A DNA stretch of 64,000 nucleotides. Origin: Rhynchosporium graminicola (lineage: Eukaryota > Ascomycota > Leotiomycetes > Helotiales > Ploettnerulaceae). Each line of letters starts with the position of its first letter. Within the stretch, counting starts at the first letter, position 1. Where the stretch lies: contig FJUW01000051.1 in assembly GCA_900074885.1 (NCBI GenBank), positions 253,036 to 317,035 of the forward strand. The letters run 5' to 3'. The notes under the pieces are model-generated. The model worked only from the letters and a program-made list of their open reading frames with translations. It was not told the DNA's origin and ran no database searches. Of the stretch, positions 12,553 through 25,780 are shown piece by piece. Position numbers and translations under genes: made by a program.

Positions 12553-15394
12553 ACTAGAGGAGGAGAGAGAGAGTACTATAATACGATATAGAAGGAGAAG
12601 GAGAAGTCGTATAGAAAGAAGATCGCTAGCTTCTCTTATATATTTCTAGAAGAGATAAAATTCAAGGGAGACGGAGATAGCTTTAGTAATAAGGTCAGAA
12701 TATTCTACGACGCCTACTTAAGAGCTAAGATTCTACCGGAGGAGTATAGTAAGGCGTTTCTATTAATACTAAAAGGCGCTACTCTCTAATACTACTATTA
12801 TAGTCTGAATAATATCCTTAGAACCTCTCTTATTATTAAATTCGATATTATACTAAAGAATATAATAGATTAGTTTAAGAGCGAGGAGTTTAGTAGATCT
12901 TTACTAACTATATGGAACCTTCTTACTCTTGAATCGATTAAGGAGAAGAACCCTGGAAAGATGACTTCAGAATACTTTAATATACTCTCTATATAGATTA
13001 GAGAGCTACGTTATAATATACCTTTTGAATTACGCTATAAGAAGTTCGTTATAAATAAGATTATTACTACTTACTAAAGCTCGGAAGCTTACTAAATTAC
13101 TTTAGCTTAACTTATAACTTCTACTGAAAAGACGATTACTTCTATTAGAACCTCTATTATTAACTATAAGCACGTATACCCTATAACTAGTACTACCTTC
13201 TAAACTAATCGAAAATTCCGAAGCGATTCCGATAAAGGATAAGTATACAGAGAGAAGGGAGATAATAAAAGGCGATTCAGAATATAAGAAGAGAAGAGGA
13301 TAAATACGATAGATAAGGAAGGTAACGCTAAGAAGTACTAGATATATAATACTACGGATTATATATCCTTTAACTATATAGTAGAAGAAAGAGAGAAAGC
13401 TAAGGAGAAGTTCAAGGTAAAGAACTCTTCTAAGTTTAAAGGTAACTTTAGAAGAGTCTTTAAGAAGGTATATAGATAATATGTCGTAGAGTATAAAGGT
13501 ATAGAAGACAAGTATATAGCTACTACTTTTACCTTATACGAAGCCGGGAGCGATATAGACTACGATTCCGACGCTTAGCCGGAAGCTCTATTTATAACTT
13601 CTATAGGACTTGTCTCAGTAGTAGCCGTATAGCTAATAATAGAAACCCTAGTAAATACGGCTTTTAAATACCTATTAGATACTACCGAAGAAGCTACGGA
13701 AGAGAACTTGACTATAGAGATAATAATAAGTAACTCCCGATATAATTCGTTAGTTTTTCATAGAATTATAATCGATACCAGAGTAGTAAAGGTATCTATA
13801 GTAGGTAAAAGTTAATACGAAGCTTATAAGGCTCTATATAAGACTGAACTCTTGCCTTCCCGTAGAATAAATATTAAATTCGGTATTAGTAAGGCTACTT
13901 CTATTAGTATAATAATTATACCTTCTCTAATTAGAAAGATCTAATTTGAGGTTATAACTATAGATACCCTGTTTCTATTCTGTTTAGACGATATAGATAA
14001 GCTCAGAGTTATATTAGATAATCTTCGTAATATACTCGTCACGCCATAGGGAGATATACTAGTTGTATAGAGATTCGGCTACCTCTTCTTACTCTAGAAG
14101 GAGTTACTTAAGACGTATATTACGGAGTGCTTCTAATCGAATACGAGAGTACTTACGGAGACGGATTTACGTCGACTTTACTACTGATTCGGACACTCCT
14201 TAGTAAGAAAGCTGGAAGATTTACTATAATAGGCCGGTTACGAGTATAACTCAGGGGTACTAAAGGAGCTTACTAAGCTCTATAAGTACTGCTAGTTATA
14301 CGGAAGATCGCTAGGTAGATTTAAGTTTAAGCTCCATGATACTGATAATATATACTTTAATTACGAAGTAGTGATCGATATTATATAACTAGATAGTCGG
14401 TAAGTCTTATATATAGTCGACTAAGGTACTACTTTTCAGAACAGAGGTTTTCTTACTAATATATCTGCAGAATACGTATAGAACTAATTTAAGCAGGTAT
14501 AGATAGATACCTACCTTAGACTACCGGATTTTATTATTATAGACATAGGTACGTAATTTAAATTAAAAGAATTCGTATAGAGTACTAAGATAGAGGGTTC
14601 TATAGTTAAAGTTGTACCTATGGAGGCTTACTACTCTATTAGTAAGGTAGAGAGATACTACGGCCCTCTGAAGAGAGCTTATATAATAATTCGTAAGGAA
14701 TTACCGCACCTTAATTAAGATATAGTACTATAGATAGTATTCTATATAATTAACTATATTTCTGGACTTAGTAGAATTATACCTGTTTTACTAGTATTTA
14801 GAGTATATCCCAGAATAGTAGAGATAGACGCATTTTTGCTATTAGTCTCCTAATAAGCTACTACACTATATAAGGCTATAGAAGAGATTCGCAAACTATA
14901 GAGTCGTTAGTAAGTTAATAATACTCTAAATACTCGAAATAGACCTAGTTCTATAGTAGTAAGAGACTTTCTATTAAACTCTCTAGTACTAGTTTAGAGA
15001 GAGAAAGGCTTCTGGGATAGACTTTAGCTATTTATTTCTATAGACAGAGAGAACTACGTAATAGAAATCGATAGCGGACTAATAACCTTTCGCTTTATAT
15101 CGATTAAACTATAATATAAAGAAGATATCGATTCTAATGAACTAGAGAGTATTATACTTGAAATTATACTCTTACTACCCCTTATCTTACTCCTAGGAGT
15201 ATTATCACTTAGTACTACTAAGTCAAATCGACTTATACTAGTACTAAAGAAGTAACCTTATCGAGATCGACGAAAGCTAATTCGATTTAGAGATAATAAT
15301 ATTAAAGTTTACTTAAATTATATAGATAAATTATTTATTAGTTTCCTAGTAATAGAACTTTAATATACTACGTTAAGATATAAGGAGATTAATA

Positions 15395-15399
15395 GTTTA
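15395..15399. repeat. Target-site duplication, left (GTTTA), nested element
   Basis: GTTTA directly before TGTGACG; the same five bases follow CGTCACA at 21793-21797. Removing the insert and one copy restores the Copia pol frame (..EINS-LIAIGIFKLVY..). Confidence 0.9.
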
Positions 15400-15634
15400 T
15401 GTGACGACTGGTCAGGTTTGGAGGTCTCTCCCTATTAGTAGAAACACTTACTGCTAAGCGAGATTACACGAGTAGAGTTTAGGGGCCCCTTTTCATATAT
15501 ATACTTCCATTCTCTCTCTACTTCTTTACTCCTTAGTTATAGATTCTCAAGTGATTCTTACTACTTTATATTCATAGTAATATGAGGTCTTATTACTCAG
15601 GTAGTTTTAAGACCTTTCTAGAGTAAGCGTTATA
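15400..15634 (+). repeat. Nested (Gypsy) 5' LTR
   Basis: 235 bp starting TGTGACG and ending CGTTATA (RIP form of CGTCACA). Paired with 21558-21792; differences are nearly all CA/TA or TG/TA. Confidence 0.92.
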
Positions 15635-18600
15635 TTATCTATAACTCTTTTACTTACGTCTAGGAAGATAGTAAATATCTACTTATATTATACCTCTATG
15701 CTTAGAGCTACTAAACGCAGGAGACTACGCTATATAGAGAAGGCTTATACTAAGTATAAACTTAAAGAATAGTACCTAAACTAAAGTAACCTAAGTCCGA
15801 TAAATCGACTACCGGTTCTCCGACTCCCTCTACCTCCTATTCTTCGGCGACTCGCAATACTCGCTATAACCTACCTCTCTCTATAGTAGAGAGTACTCGT
15901 AATAACGCCTCGTCTGAGTTAAGCTCCCTAACTCCTATTATAATTAACGAACTCACTAAGTCGCTAAACCTCCCCGATAATACCCCTATACTAATAGCAA
16001 CTATAAGTAACTTATAGGAAGACCGCGCTTACTAGCTATAAGAGGTAGAAAGGAAGCTCGCGGAAGAGAGATAATTAAACGCCGACTTATCTATAGAACT
16101 ACGCTAGTTACGGGACGAGTTCCTAGAACTACGCTAGTTAACTGCTTAGCGCTCTACTAAGTCTATATCGTTTGATAACGTTTAATCGCGTATAATACTA
16201 CTACTATTAATTAAAGAAGATAACGCTACTCCTACGCCTAATAATCGTCATCGAGAATAATCTACCGGAGGAATATCGTTAATATTATACGCTATACGTA
16301 TAGAGAAGATACCGAACCTTCTAAATAAGCTCTCTGATAGAATCGACTACTCTCTAAAACTCTAGGAAGTATAGATACGTAACGTCCTCCGGCGCTACTC
16401 TAGCTACTTTATTAACGAAGATTACCGTAAAGATTAGTTACTTAACTAAACGGAAGGAATAGCTAGAACCTACCTAGAACCCTTATTCTTAGAACTAGAA
16501 TATAATAAAGAAGGCAGTATAATCAATTCACTCGATATGATTACTTAACTTATCTCCTTCTTATCTAATCTATACGACTAATAAACTGCAAGAGCTAGCT
16601 ACTCCGCGCTAAAGATAGATTATAAGTAGACCTTCTAGACGTTCTACTACGAGTTTCGTACGCTAGCTTATAAAGCTAGAGTAAATAATCAATCGACTCT
16701 GAAAATGGACTTATAAGAGAAACTACTTACACGGCTACGGAAATAGCTCTTCTAATAGTACTAAACATTAAGGACACTAGAAGAATACGTTAAGGCTATA
16801 TAAGCTGAAGACTAAGGTTAATTTATTAAAAAGACCTACTATTCCGAGTCTTTAGCTAAGGCTAGCGCGACTCGGGAACGCCCTATAAATACCTCCTCCT
16901 AGCGCCGTAGTATTAACTCCTCTTCTTATCTGTAAATTAGTCTTCCTACGCCCGAGAATACTAGTACGACTAGTAAATAAGCACTATACTCTGCACGAAA
17001 TAATACGCCTCGTATATAATCGCCGGCGAATGCTCCTTATCACTTTACGCCTACCTTATACTTACGCTTATCGTTAGCTCGACCTAATACTCTGTATCGA
17101 ATCAACGTAATTAACGCTAATAATAACGTTAATAGCGAGCTAGAAGATAATAATAATAAAGAAACGTATAATAACGCCTAGGAGTATATTAAACCGCTAG
17201 TAAAAGACTACGCTTAGGGAAAGACTCTTTCTTAAGTAGTATACGAGATATGCGATATCTTGACCTTATGAAGCTTCTTAGTAGTTAATCGTTCACTACA
17301 CGTGCTACTCTTACTAAGAATAGACTCTCGTATAAGCTACCTATACTTCTCGATTCTAGAGCTAATAGATACTATTTTATTAATCGTTCTTTTCTTAAAT
17401 CCCTTTCCTTCTTCTTAAAACCTTTAATTTACCCTCTACTAAACGCAATTCCTATTAAAGGCTTCAATAGCGTTAATAGTAGTACTATTAGTTACTATAT
17501 AACACTTAATTTAATAATAGATCATCGCGTTCAGGTATTTACCCCCTTTCTTATTACTACTCTCGGAAACTATAGTATTATACTCGGAAGGACCTAGCTT
17601 TCGGAATATCAAGTACTCTTAGATACCTCTAAACGACAGATCATTTAGCCACTATGTACTCCTCCTAGTAACGTTTATAGCTCTCCGATCGAGATTAAGG
17701 ACTTACGTAAACACCGTACCTACTAGCGCTACTAATATAACGCTGACGAACGAAACGAACGCTTTAATCAGTTCTAGGAAGCGTACGAGGAATAGCGAAG
17801 CGTAGCTAACTCTCTTGTCAATATTCGAGCTATTATTAACTCTATCTCTATTATCAAACGACCGTTACTAGCTCGGAAGCGTATTTCTAGGGAGACTTAT
17901 AGCTATAAAAACACTAGAGAAGCTACTGATACACGGCTGAAGTGCGTACGATTTAGCGATATTATCGCTTATATCCCGCGTGAATCTCCACTTTAACTCT
18001 AATTAGAAGTCTCTATATCAAAGACCTACGTATAAGACTACGCTCGTGCAATTTATACTATAGACTAATAGTTACTCGGAACACTATCTCGCGACTTAAC
18101 AGAAGCTACTTAAAGTATAAAAATAGCTACTACGACATTTCGGAAGCGATAAAGATCACCTCGTGTGCTCAGACCTCTTCTAGAGCCTCCTGCGCTAGAG
18201 ATTTATACGATTAGCAGCCTAGCTTTCTATCTTTTATATAAACGCTAGAAGTCTTCTAACGATAAGATCTTCTCTACTACTCTTCACGAGATAGATAAGC
18301 TTCTTAACGACCGAATCGCAGTTCAGTAACGTAATACTACTATCGTATCTTTAACTATCGACTTTACGGAACGTTATAAAACCGCCTAGTAATTTACTAT
18401 TAGCTTAAGCGAATTAGATTCAGAACTATAGATCTCTCACGAGTATAGCTAGTAGGCATACGTCTTTTCTAAGGAAGCTAGCGATATTCTCCCTCCTTAT
18501 CGCTTATACGATTACCGAATTGAGCTTAAGGAAGGGGCCGAGAAGAACCTTAAATACTTCCCCTTATATAAGATATCAGCTAAAGAACTTGAAGTCGTTA

Positions 18601-21557
18601 AGGCGTATATTACTAATAACTTAGCTAAAGGTTTTATCGAACCTTCTTAAGTACTATACGCTGCACCTATTCTTTTCGTTAAGAAAGCTAATAGAAGTCT
18701 AAGATTCTATATTGACTTTCGCGTACTTAATAACCTCACGAGGAAGGATTAATATCTACTACTATTAATCGATAAAACGCTAGCTAGAATCTCTACTGCT
18801 AAGATATTCACTAAACTAGATATTCGCTAGGCGTTCCACCGAATTCGAATAGATCTAGCTTCTAAAGAGTATATAACCTTCCGGACCTGTTATAGTACAT
18901 ATAAGTATAAAGTACTCCCTTTCAGTCTAACTAATAGCCTTGCGACGTACTAGCGATATATGAATAACGTCTTATTCGATTACTTAGACAACTTCTATAT
19001 AGTATATCTAGATGATATTCTGATCTACTCTAACGACCTACTATAGTATTAATTATATGTATATAAGGTGCTATAACGATTATAAGACGCTAGATTATAA
19101 GCTAACCTTAAGAAGTATAAATTCAACGTTACTCGCACTAAATACCTTAGATTTATTATCTCTACTTCTAGGATCGAGGTAGACCCTAAGAAGGTTAATA
19201 TTATATAATCTTAGAATTACCTGACTATAGTTAAGGGCGTATAATCGTTCTTAGGCTTTTACAACTTCTACTGACGATTTATTAAGGACTACAGAATTAT
19301 CATAAAACCTCTTATATAACTTACTAAAAATAATATATTATTTCGGTTCGCTAAGGAGTATAAAGATACCTTTAATCACCTAAAGCACGCTCTTACTTCG
19401 GTACTACTCCTCTACTACTATTAGTAATATCTACCTTATATAATCGAAATAGACACTAGTAATAGAGTAATAGCAGGTGTGCTATCGTAATAGCACGACG
19501 AAGACTAGTTCCTAGTAGCCTACTTCTCTAAGACTATACTACCTGCCGAGCTTAATTACGCTATTTACGATAAGGAAATACTCGTAATTATACGATCTTT
19601 TAGTAACTAGAGATCTGAGCTCGTAGGCGTACTATATTAGATCCGCGTTATTACTAATTATAAAGCTCTTAAGTACTTTATAACCTCTAAATAGCTAAAC
19701 GTACGATAAGCCCGATAAGCCGAGCTACTCGCAGATTATAACTTTATAATTACCTATCGACCTAGGAAGTATAATCTACTTGCTAACGCTCTCTCTCGTA
19801 GAATAGATAAATTAGATAACTAGAATAACGCTAAAAGAACTTAGCGTTTATAGTAGCTACTACGCGAAGACTAAATCGATCTAGTACTACTTATAAGTAA
19901 CCTCCGGAATAGCTCTGACTCTATAGATAACTTTGAGCTTATTAACGCCTTAGAAGTCGCCGACTTATCGCTAGTCTTTTCTATAGTATAGTAAGTACTT
20001 AACGCTAATCGTATTACGCTATTATTCTAAGCTTTACGGAAATAAGCTCTCTCTACTACTCCTAGAAAACTAACTATAGAAAAAGATCTTCTACTCTATA
20101 AAGGAAGACTAATCGTACTTAACGTCTTATACCTTCGTACGCTACTTATACGCGAAATACACGACCGATTAGAGACTACTTATCTAAGTGTAAAGAAGAC
20201 CTTATAACTACTAGTATTATAATACTAGTAGTACGGAATCGCTTTAACTATTAACTAGTACTACTATAACTATTATACTTACTAACGAATTAAAGTACTA
20301 CGTAATAAGAAACCGGGCCTCCTCTAACCTCTGCCTATACTATCACGTCTATAGGAGCATATTATAGTCGATTACTATAGCTTTAACCGCGATAAATACA
20401 GCTACGATAACGTTCTCGTATTTATTAACTATTTCAGTAAATAAGCAATTAGTATTCTATACCGAAAGACCTCCGATACGCGCGACCTTATAAAGCTTTA
20501 CTTATACTACGTATACCGCTATTTCGGAGCTCTATTAATAATTACTTCTGATAGAGGGCTTTAATTCGTTTCCTATTTTTAGACTATAGTTATTATAATT
20601 CTCGGTACTAAAAGATAGCTTTCTATAGCAGACTACCTGTAAATAGATAGCTAAATAGAGATCTATAACTAATATTTCTAACGCAGATTACGACTTTTTA
20701 TCTCTTACTATTAAGACGACTAGTCGGAATTCTTACTTATTATAGACTACGCTCAGATAACTCTCCCTTACGAATCCCTTAGAGGTCTCTTACCCTTTAA
20801 GGTTATTTATAGATATATACCCCGCGTTAATTAGAATTAGAAAGACTTACTTAACTCTACTACACCTACTAATAAGTTGAATACTTAGTAAGCTCTAGAT
20901 TACGCTAATCGCCTACGCGATACTTAGACTACTACTTAATCTAGCCTCTAATATACATAAGCTAAGATATCCTAATCCTATAATCGCTCACGCCGTAAAG
21001 TCGACTTCACTATAGATAACCTTATCTAGCTAGATATACGCTACTTTACGAGTACTCGATCTAGTAAAAAACTCGACTTCCCGACTAACGGACCTTTCTA
21101 TATAATTAAAAAGGTCAGAAGCTCTTATCATCTAGAGCTCCCTACTAGTATGAAAGTATATAACGTATTCCCTGCTGCTAAGCTACGGAAGTATCTAAAC
21201 GACCCCTTACTAGGATAAACCTTACTACTACTACTACTTATTAATATCACTAGTAACAATAAATAGGAGATCGAAGATATACTTGCGTGCTATAAGCAGC
21301 GTAATAGCCTCTTATACCGAGTTTCCTAGTTAAATCAAGATATCGATCTTATATAGTACAACGCTATAGACGTCAAATACGCTCCCGCTAAGCTATAATA
21401 ATTCTACTTTAATAACCTAACATAAGCTAGACCTCCTGCTAGATTACCTAATTAGCTAAAAGCTTTCTACGATAGAATTAATAATTACGACTACCTTAAT
21501 AGAAATAAGGAGATAGACTAACGCTCGAGGGCGAGCTTTTTTCGGAGGAGGAAGTAG

Positions 21558-21792
21558 TATAAAAACTAGTCAGGTTTAGAGGTCTCTCCCTATTAGTAGA
21601 AACACTTACTACTAAGCGAGATTACACGAGTAGAGTTTAGGGGCCCCTTTTCATATATATACTTCTATTCTCTCTCTACTTCTTCACTCCTTAGTTATAG
21701 ATTCTCAAGTGATTCTTACTACTTCATATTCATAGAAATATAAGGTCTTATTACTCAGGTAGTTTTGAGACCTTTCTAGAGCAAGCGTCACA
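21558..21792 (+). repeat. Nested (Gypsy) 3' LTR
   Basis: 235 bp ending CGTCACA; the start TATAAAAACTAG is the eroded form of TGTGACGACTGG. Followed by GTTTA. Confidence 0.92.
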
Positions 21793-21797
21793 GTTTA
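21793..21797. repeat. Target-site duplication, right (GTTTA), nested element
   Basis: Matches 15395-15399; the Copia RT frame resumes here. Confidence 0.9.
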
Positions 21798-23507
21798 ATC
21801 GCTATAGGGATCTTTAAATTAGTCTATAAAGATAAATTACTAGCCGGAGCTAGGGTCTTTAATACTAAATTCATCGACTAGATAAAATTTAAGAGTATAT
21901 AGAAGGCTTACAAGAAGTCTAGACTAGTTATATAAGCGTATAACGACTCTAGAAAGAACTAAGTACTTACTATATTATTAACTATTCAACGAGTTAGCTA
22001 ACAACTACTACTAGTATACGTAGTTATACACCCTAAGTTTAAGGTATATAGCTATAATATTACATAAGCTTATACTTAGTCTACGTCATACCTAATACGT
22101 GACTTCTTTATGCGCCCTCTAAAGGAGATTCTGGCTTAGTTATATTAGTTTTTGCGGTACGTTAGGCCTATATATAGTATACTAGAATCAGCGAACTATT
22201 AGTTCGGTATATACTATAGACATAAGGTTAAGAAGCTCCATATAGTACTATCGACGTTCGATACGTATCTACTATCTGTTTCAGGTGAAGCTAGTATAGG
22301 AGCTCTTAATCTTCAGATTAACGATACCTTCTTCGTTAGTAATAAGACCTTTATAAACGCAGAAGAGAGAGAGCTATAGAAAGCCGGATTCAAGTCGAAC
22401 GAGAGAGAATAGTTAACTACTTTATACTTAATTAACTTCAATAGAGGTCATATTACCTTAGAAACTAATAGCTCTATTCGACTATCTTAATAATCGTACA
22501 ATAAGATATTAAGAATAATTAAGAAGGAACTAGTTAATCTTACTAACTCCTATAGAGGTATATAATAAGGTCTTACCTAAATCGAGCAATTTACCGCCTA
22601 GAGAGCTAGAGGTTTATACCTAGTAACTATTTCTTAGCCGGAAGTATTATTTAATATCTCTTTTACTACTTAAACTATAAATCCGATAGAGAAAGACTTT
22701 AAGCTCTTAAATAAGAGAATCTTATAGTAAAAGCTTAACTATAGTAAAAGTCTCTAATATATTAAATTAGATAAGAAGTCTCTTAAACTCGTCGTATTTA
22801 CTAACAGTTTATTTACTAATTTGAAAGACTTCTACTCTTAAATTAGCTATATCTACGTACTTATAGATAAGTATAATAAGGTAAACGTTATTTACTAGTC
22901 TTCGGTCTGCTATAAGAGAGTTACTAGATCTATACTAGCCTCTGAACTATACGCTATATCAGAAGGTTTTAATATAGCCGGTGCTATTAAGACTACTATT
23001 AAGTAGATTATAGAGATTATAGTACTACTTTTGATTATAGTTACTAATTCTAAATCTTTATACGACTACGTAGTACGACTTAATACTATAAGAGAGAAGA
23101 GATTAATAATCGACCTTATATATCTATATTAAGCGTACGAAAGAAAGGAGATATCGGAGGTAATTTAGGTAGTAGGGCTAGATAACCCTACGGATACGAT
23201 AACTAAGACGAATTGCAACGGAGCTTTAAAGGAGCTATTATATACGAATCTATTAGTTATTAAGCCTATAGAATAAGTAGATAGAAGGAATTTAGATAAC
23301 TTGAAGCCGGAAGAGAGCTTATAAGGCGTTTAGTTTAGTTATCTTTTAAGCAGAATCTTTAGACCCGGGACCTGATCACGTGGAACCCTATATACTATAT
23401 AATACTTCTGTACGAATAGTACTACGGTACTACTCTTACTAGAAGGTAAAAGCGTTATTTTCATACGGAGAAGTAGATAGTTTAGAGCTACTTTAAAGTA
23501 CTCCTAG

Positions 23508-23714
23508 TATTAGTCTATAGTTATTAGTCTATAGTCACGTGTTAGTCGAGTATCTGCGCCGGGGTTTAGCCGGCCGGATATATCTCCCTTACGGAGTCTC
23601 GACTACCTAGGAAAACCAGCCACGATACAACAGATAATACTACTACTATTATCACTATACTTTAGCTCACGCAGACTACTTGATTATACGTACTACGACA
23701 GAGTGATACTAACA
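23508..23714 (+). repeat. Outer (Copia) 3' LTR
   Basis: 207 bp, start eroded to TATTAGT, end ACTAACA intact. The first and last bases of the ancestral LTR (TGTTAGT/ACTAACA) are inverted repeats. Confidence 0.92.
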
Positions 23715-25780
23715 GCCTCCTTGATTGCTCTTCGATATACTCTCGCGTAGCGTTCTTCGGCACGACACGCGACTTACCTTCCCTACTTCGAGGGTCCTGT
23801 CCTGAAAACTCCAAGCAACCATTTCACAGTCCGAGTGTATCACCTACATTTCAAACTTTCGCGGAATCTAAATCGTCATTCCGGACACAGACTTTTCGCA
23901 TCTCTAGGCATAAGAACTAGCTCTTCAACCTAGTACCGACAAGAGGCGCGAAGAAGCGCCGCGAACGCAGAGCTGGAGGATCAATCTCAGTATCGGCGTG
24001 TATCATTCCAAGTCGAAGCTGCATTTGTGAGCAGGAATAGCAAGATTGAATCGGCGAAATGGCCGAAGTTGAAGATTTGGGTGCTGGTCAATCCTAATGA
24101 TATATCATTCTTGCATGTATGGTTCTCCGCCGAGAATCATCTGGGTTTGAAAACTAACTCTTAGTAGCCTCATATGACGCCTGCTCAATTTCAGCACGTC
24201 TTGAACAACGTAACTTCACGCAGAGCACTCAAATCGCTCAAGCTCAAGCCCCTGACTTGCCAGATGACATCACCAAGGACGCGAAAGAATCGAGCCAGAT
24301 AATGGATGCCACAGTGACCGCGATAATAAAAAACAACTTGGCACCGCCATTCGCAACATATAGAAGCCGACTAATCATCACAACGTAATGCTAACGCCTC
24401 TGGAAGCATCGGCGCTAGTCGCTGGATAAAGAAGCAAATCCGCAAAATCGAGACAGTAAACCTTACGCCAACTTGGATTTTTTCATGCACTCTCAGAACA
24501 AGGTCATTGCTGGTCTTCGATATCTCCTGGATGCATACGAGAAGAAGTTAAGTGACATACTTTGGTGCGTAAGCATAGCCATAAAATATTTCGTTAAGCT
24601 TACTGGTCCTAATCTTTAGCTTTTAACTTTCTTTTTGACTCGGCTAACAGTCAACTTAGGGTGGCTGGCTCAAAATCCTTCGGAATCTATGGGCAGATTT
24701 TTTCTGATGTAAGAGATGGCAAATTAGACATGGGAGTGTCGAGGAGCGAGTACATATTAGAATGCCACAAATCTCAAATGCTGCAACGCCGACTTACTTT
24801 TGCAAATGTCACCAACAAAAGAAATGTACGCCAGCTTAAATACATGAAGAGCTTGGAATCCAAAACGGAAACAAGCCTGCCCTCCTACAGAAGCTAGTAT
24901 GTTAAATTTGACAAGCTTGCTGCAAGCCAGAGAAGAAGCCAATTTGCGGTAAGAGCAGGAATTGAAATCCTTCCGGGACAAACAGGCCAGCCACAGATAT
25001 CTCAGATCCAAGGAGGATTGGGAGCTTGTCGAGCACTTGTGGGCAGGTTTGAAGTCACAAATGGGGTCGAAATTGGCTGGCGATTTTGTCGTGGCGTACA
25101 TTGGCCCAATGAAGATTGTTCTATCTAATTTGACCAAATCTCTAGGATTGGGTACGTTAGACACGGCAATCACGATTGTGACGAGCGCAACATCTCAAAA
25201 GGTTCAAGAGGAAATGAATACTCTTCCGGCTAGGTACACTGACGGAATCAAATCCTTGCTTCTTCGTTCCCCCTTTGAAAATAACCTCACAATCTCCATT
25301 AGTCATTTTTCTGGGTCATCAAGTAACTTGGATCCAACAATTCGGTCTCTCCATGAAATCAAAACTACTACAGTGGATATTCAGAAAGATCAAACGCTTC
25401 ATTGCGGTATGGTGGAAATGCATCGGTCAAACGCGCGAGGCATACCGCTAGCCTAAGGCCGTCGGCGATGCTCATGCCATTCATCTCAACTCCTGTAAGT
25501 CTACTACTTGGATGAATACGCGCTATGATCTTCTTTGTAGTGATAAGAACAGGCTCGATCTCCAAAGAGAAGACAAAGAGGCACAGATCATGGTGCAAAT
25601 CAAAGCAACAATAAAATCGCTTGAAGATGCTCGACGAAGCAACGAAGATCTTCGAAAGAAGCATAGAACTTATCCGGTTTGGCTCGCCGTCCTACGGATA
25701 CAACAACAACTCTGACGTCCAAATCGTACTTGACAAGAATCTATAGGTTAAATACCTACTCGGGTAAGTCCATTCTTGGC
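23715..25780 (+). pseudogene. Coiled-coil protein gene, copy C, 3' part (broken)
   Basis: Continues copy C after the retrotransposon; the first bases are the second GCCTC target copy. The block 24290-24565 resembles the middle block of B and ends in LSDILW before donor gtgcgt at about 24566, like the LLW/LIW exon ends of B and A. After an intron, 24655 onward reads VAGSKSFGIYGQ (A: VAGAKTFSVYGQ) and 24961-25270 reads LKSFRDKQASHRYLRSKEDW then ELVEHLWAGLK (A: KRDWEFVELLWTTLK). An in-frame TAA at 24950-24952 (one change from CAA) and a frame change near 24890 break it. A short Glu/Lys-rich segment (25512-25670) is all that remains of the coiled coil. Composition is close to normal, so erosion is much milder than in the adjoining retrotransposon. 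Confidence 0.6.

Larger units (their letters stand above)
15400..21792 (+). mobile_element. Nested Ty3/Gypsy LTR retrotransposon (chromovirus-like), RIP-inactivated
   Basis: 6,393 bp with 235-bp LTRs inside the Copia pol. Reading through RIP stops, the order is Gag with a coiled-coil region (about 15780-17200), aspartic-protease-like segment (about 17340-17600), RT (about 18640-19050: APILFVKKANRSLRF, KIFTKLDIR, VYLDDILIYS with the YLDD box), RNase H (about 19430-19830), integrase (about 20140-20640: REIHDRLE, TSDRGLQFVSYF) and a C-terminal chromodomain-like stretch (about 21257-21430: EIEDILACYKQRNSLLYRVS). RT before integrase places it in Gypsy; the chromodomain suggests a chromovirus. A purine-rich run before the 3' LTR (21544-21554) may be the polypurine tract. 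Younger than the Copia host; both were later RIP'd. Confidence 0.92.
11036..23714 (+). mobile_element. Ty1/Copia-type LTR retrotransposon, RIP-inactivated, carrying a nested Gypsy element
   Basis: 12,679 bp from LTR to LTR; about 6.28 kb without the nested element and its duplicated site. Order is gag, protease, integrase, then RT and RNase H, the Copia order. Left of the insertion, 12650-13150 encodes a Gag-like segment and 14400-14820 an integrase core (FQNRGFLTNISAEYVQ, IDIGTQFKLKEF, EAYYSISKVERYYGPLK). Right of it, 21798-23300 reads in one frame as Copia RT/RNase H (GIFKLVYKDKLLAGARVFNT, RVFNTKF, STFDTYLLSVSGEASIGAL, ASELYAISEGF). Tryptophan and glutamine codons appear as TAG or TAA throughout and ATG is almost absent, so no long ORF is called between about 10.9 and 24.6 kb. 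It is inserted into copy C of the coiled-coil family. Dead as a coding element. Confidence 0.92.

Noticed and set aside
11243..23507. Long frames with many TAG/TAA could mean stop-codon reassignment (Gln/Trp)
   Set aside because: The same stops differ between the LTR pairs as CA/TA and TG/TA exchanges, and neighbouring genes use normal stops; RIP explains them.
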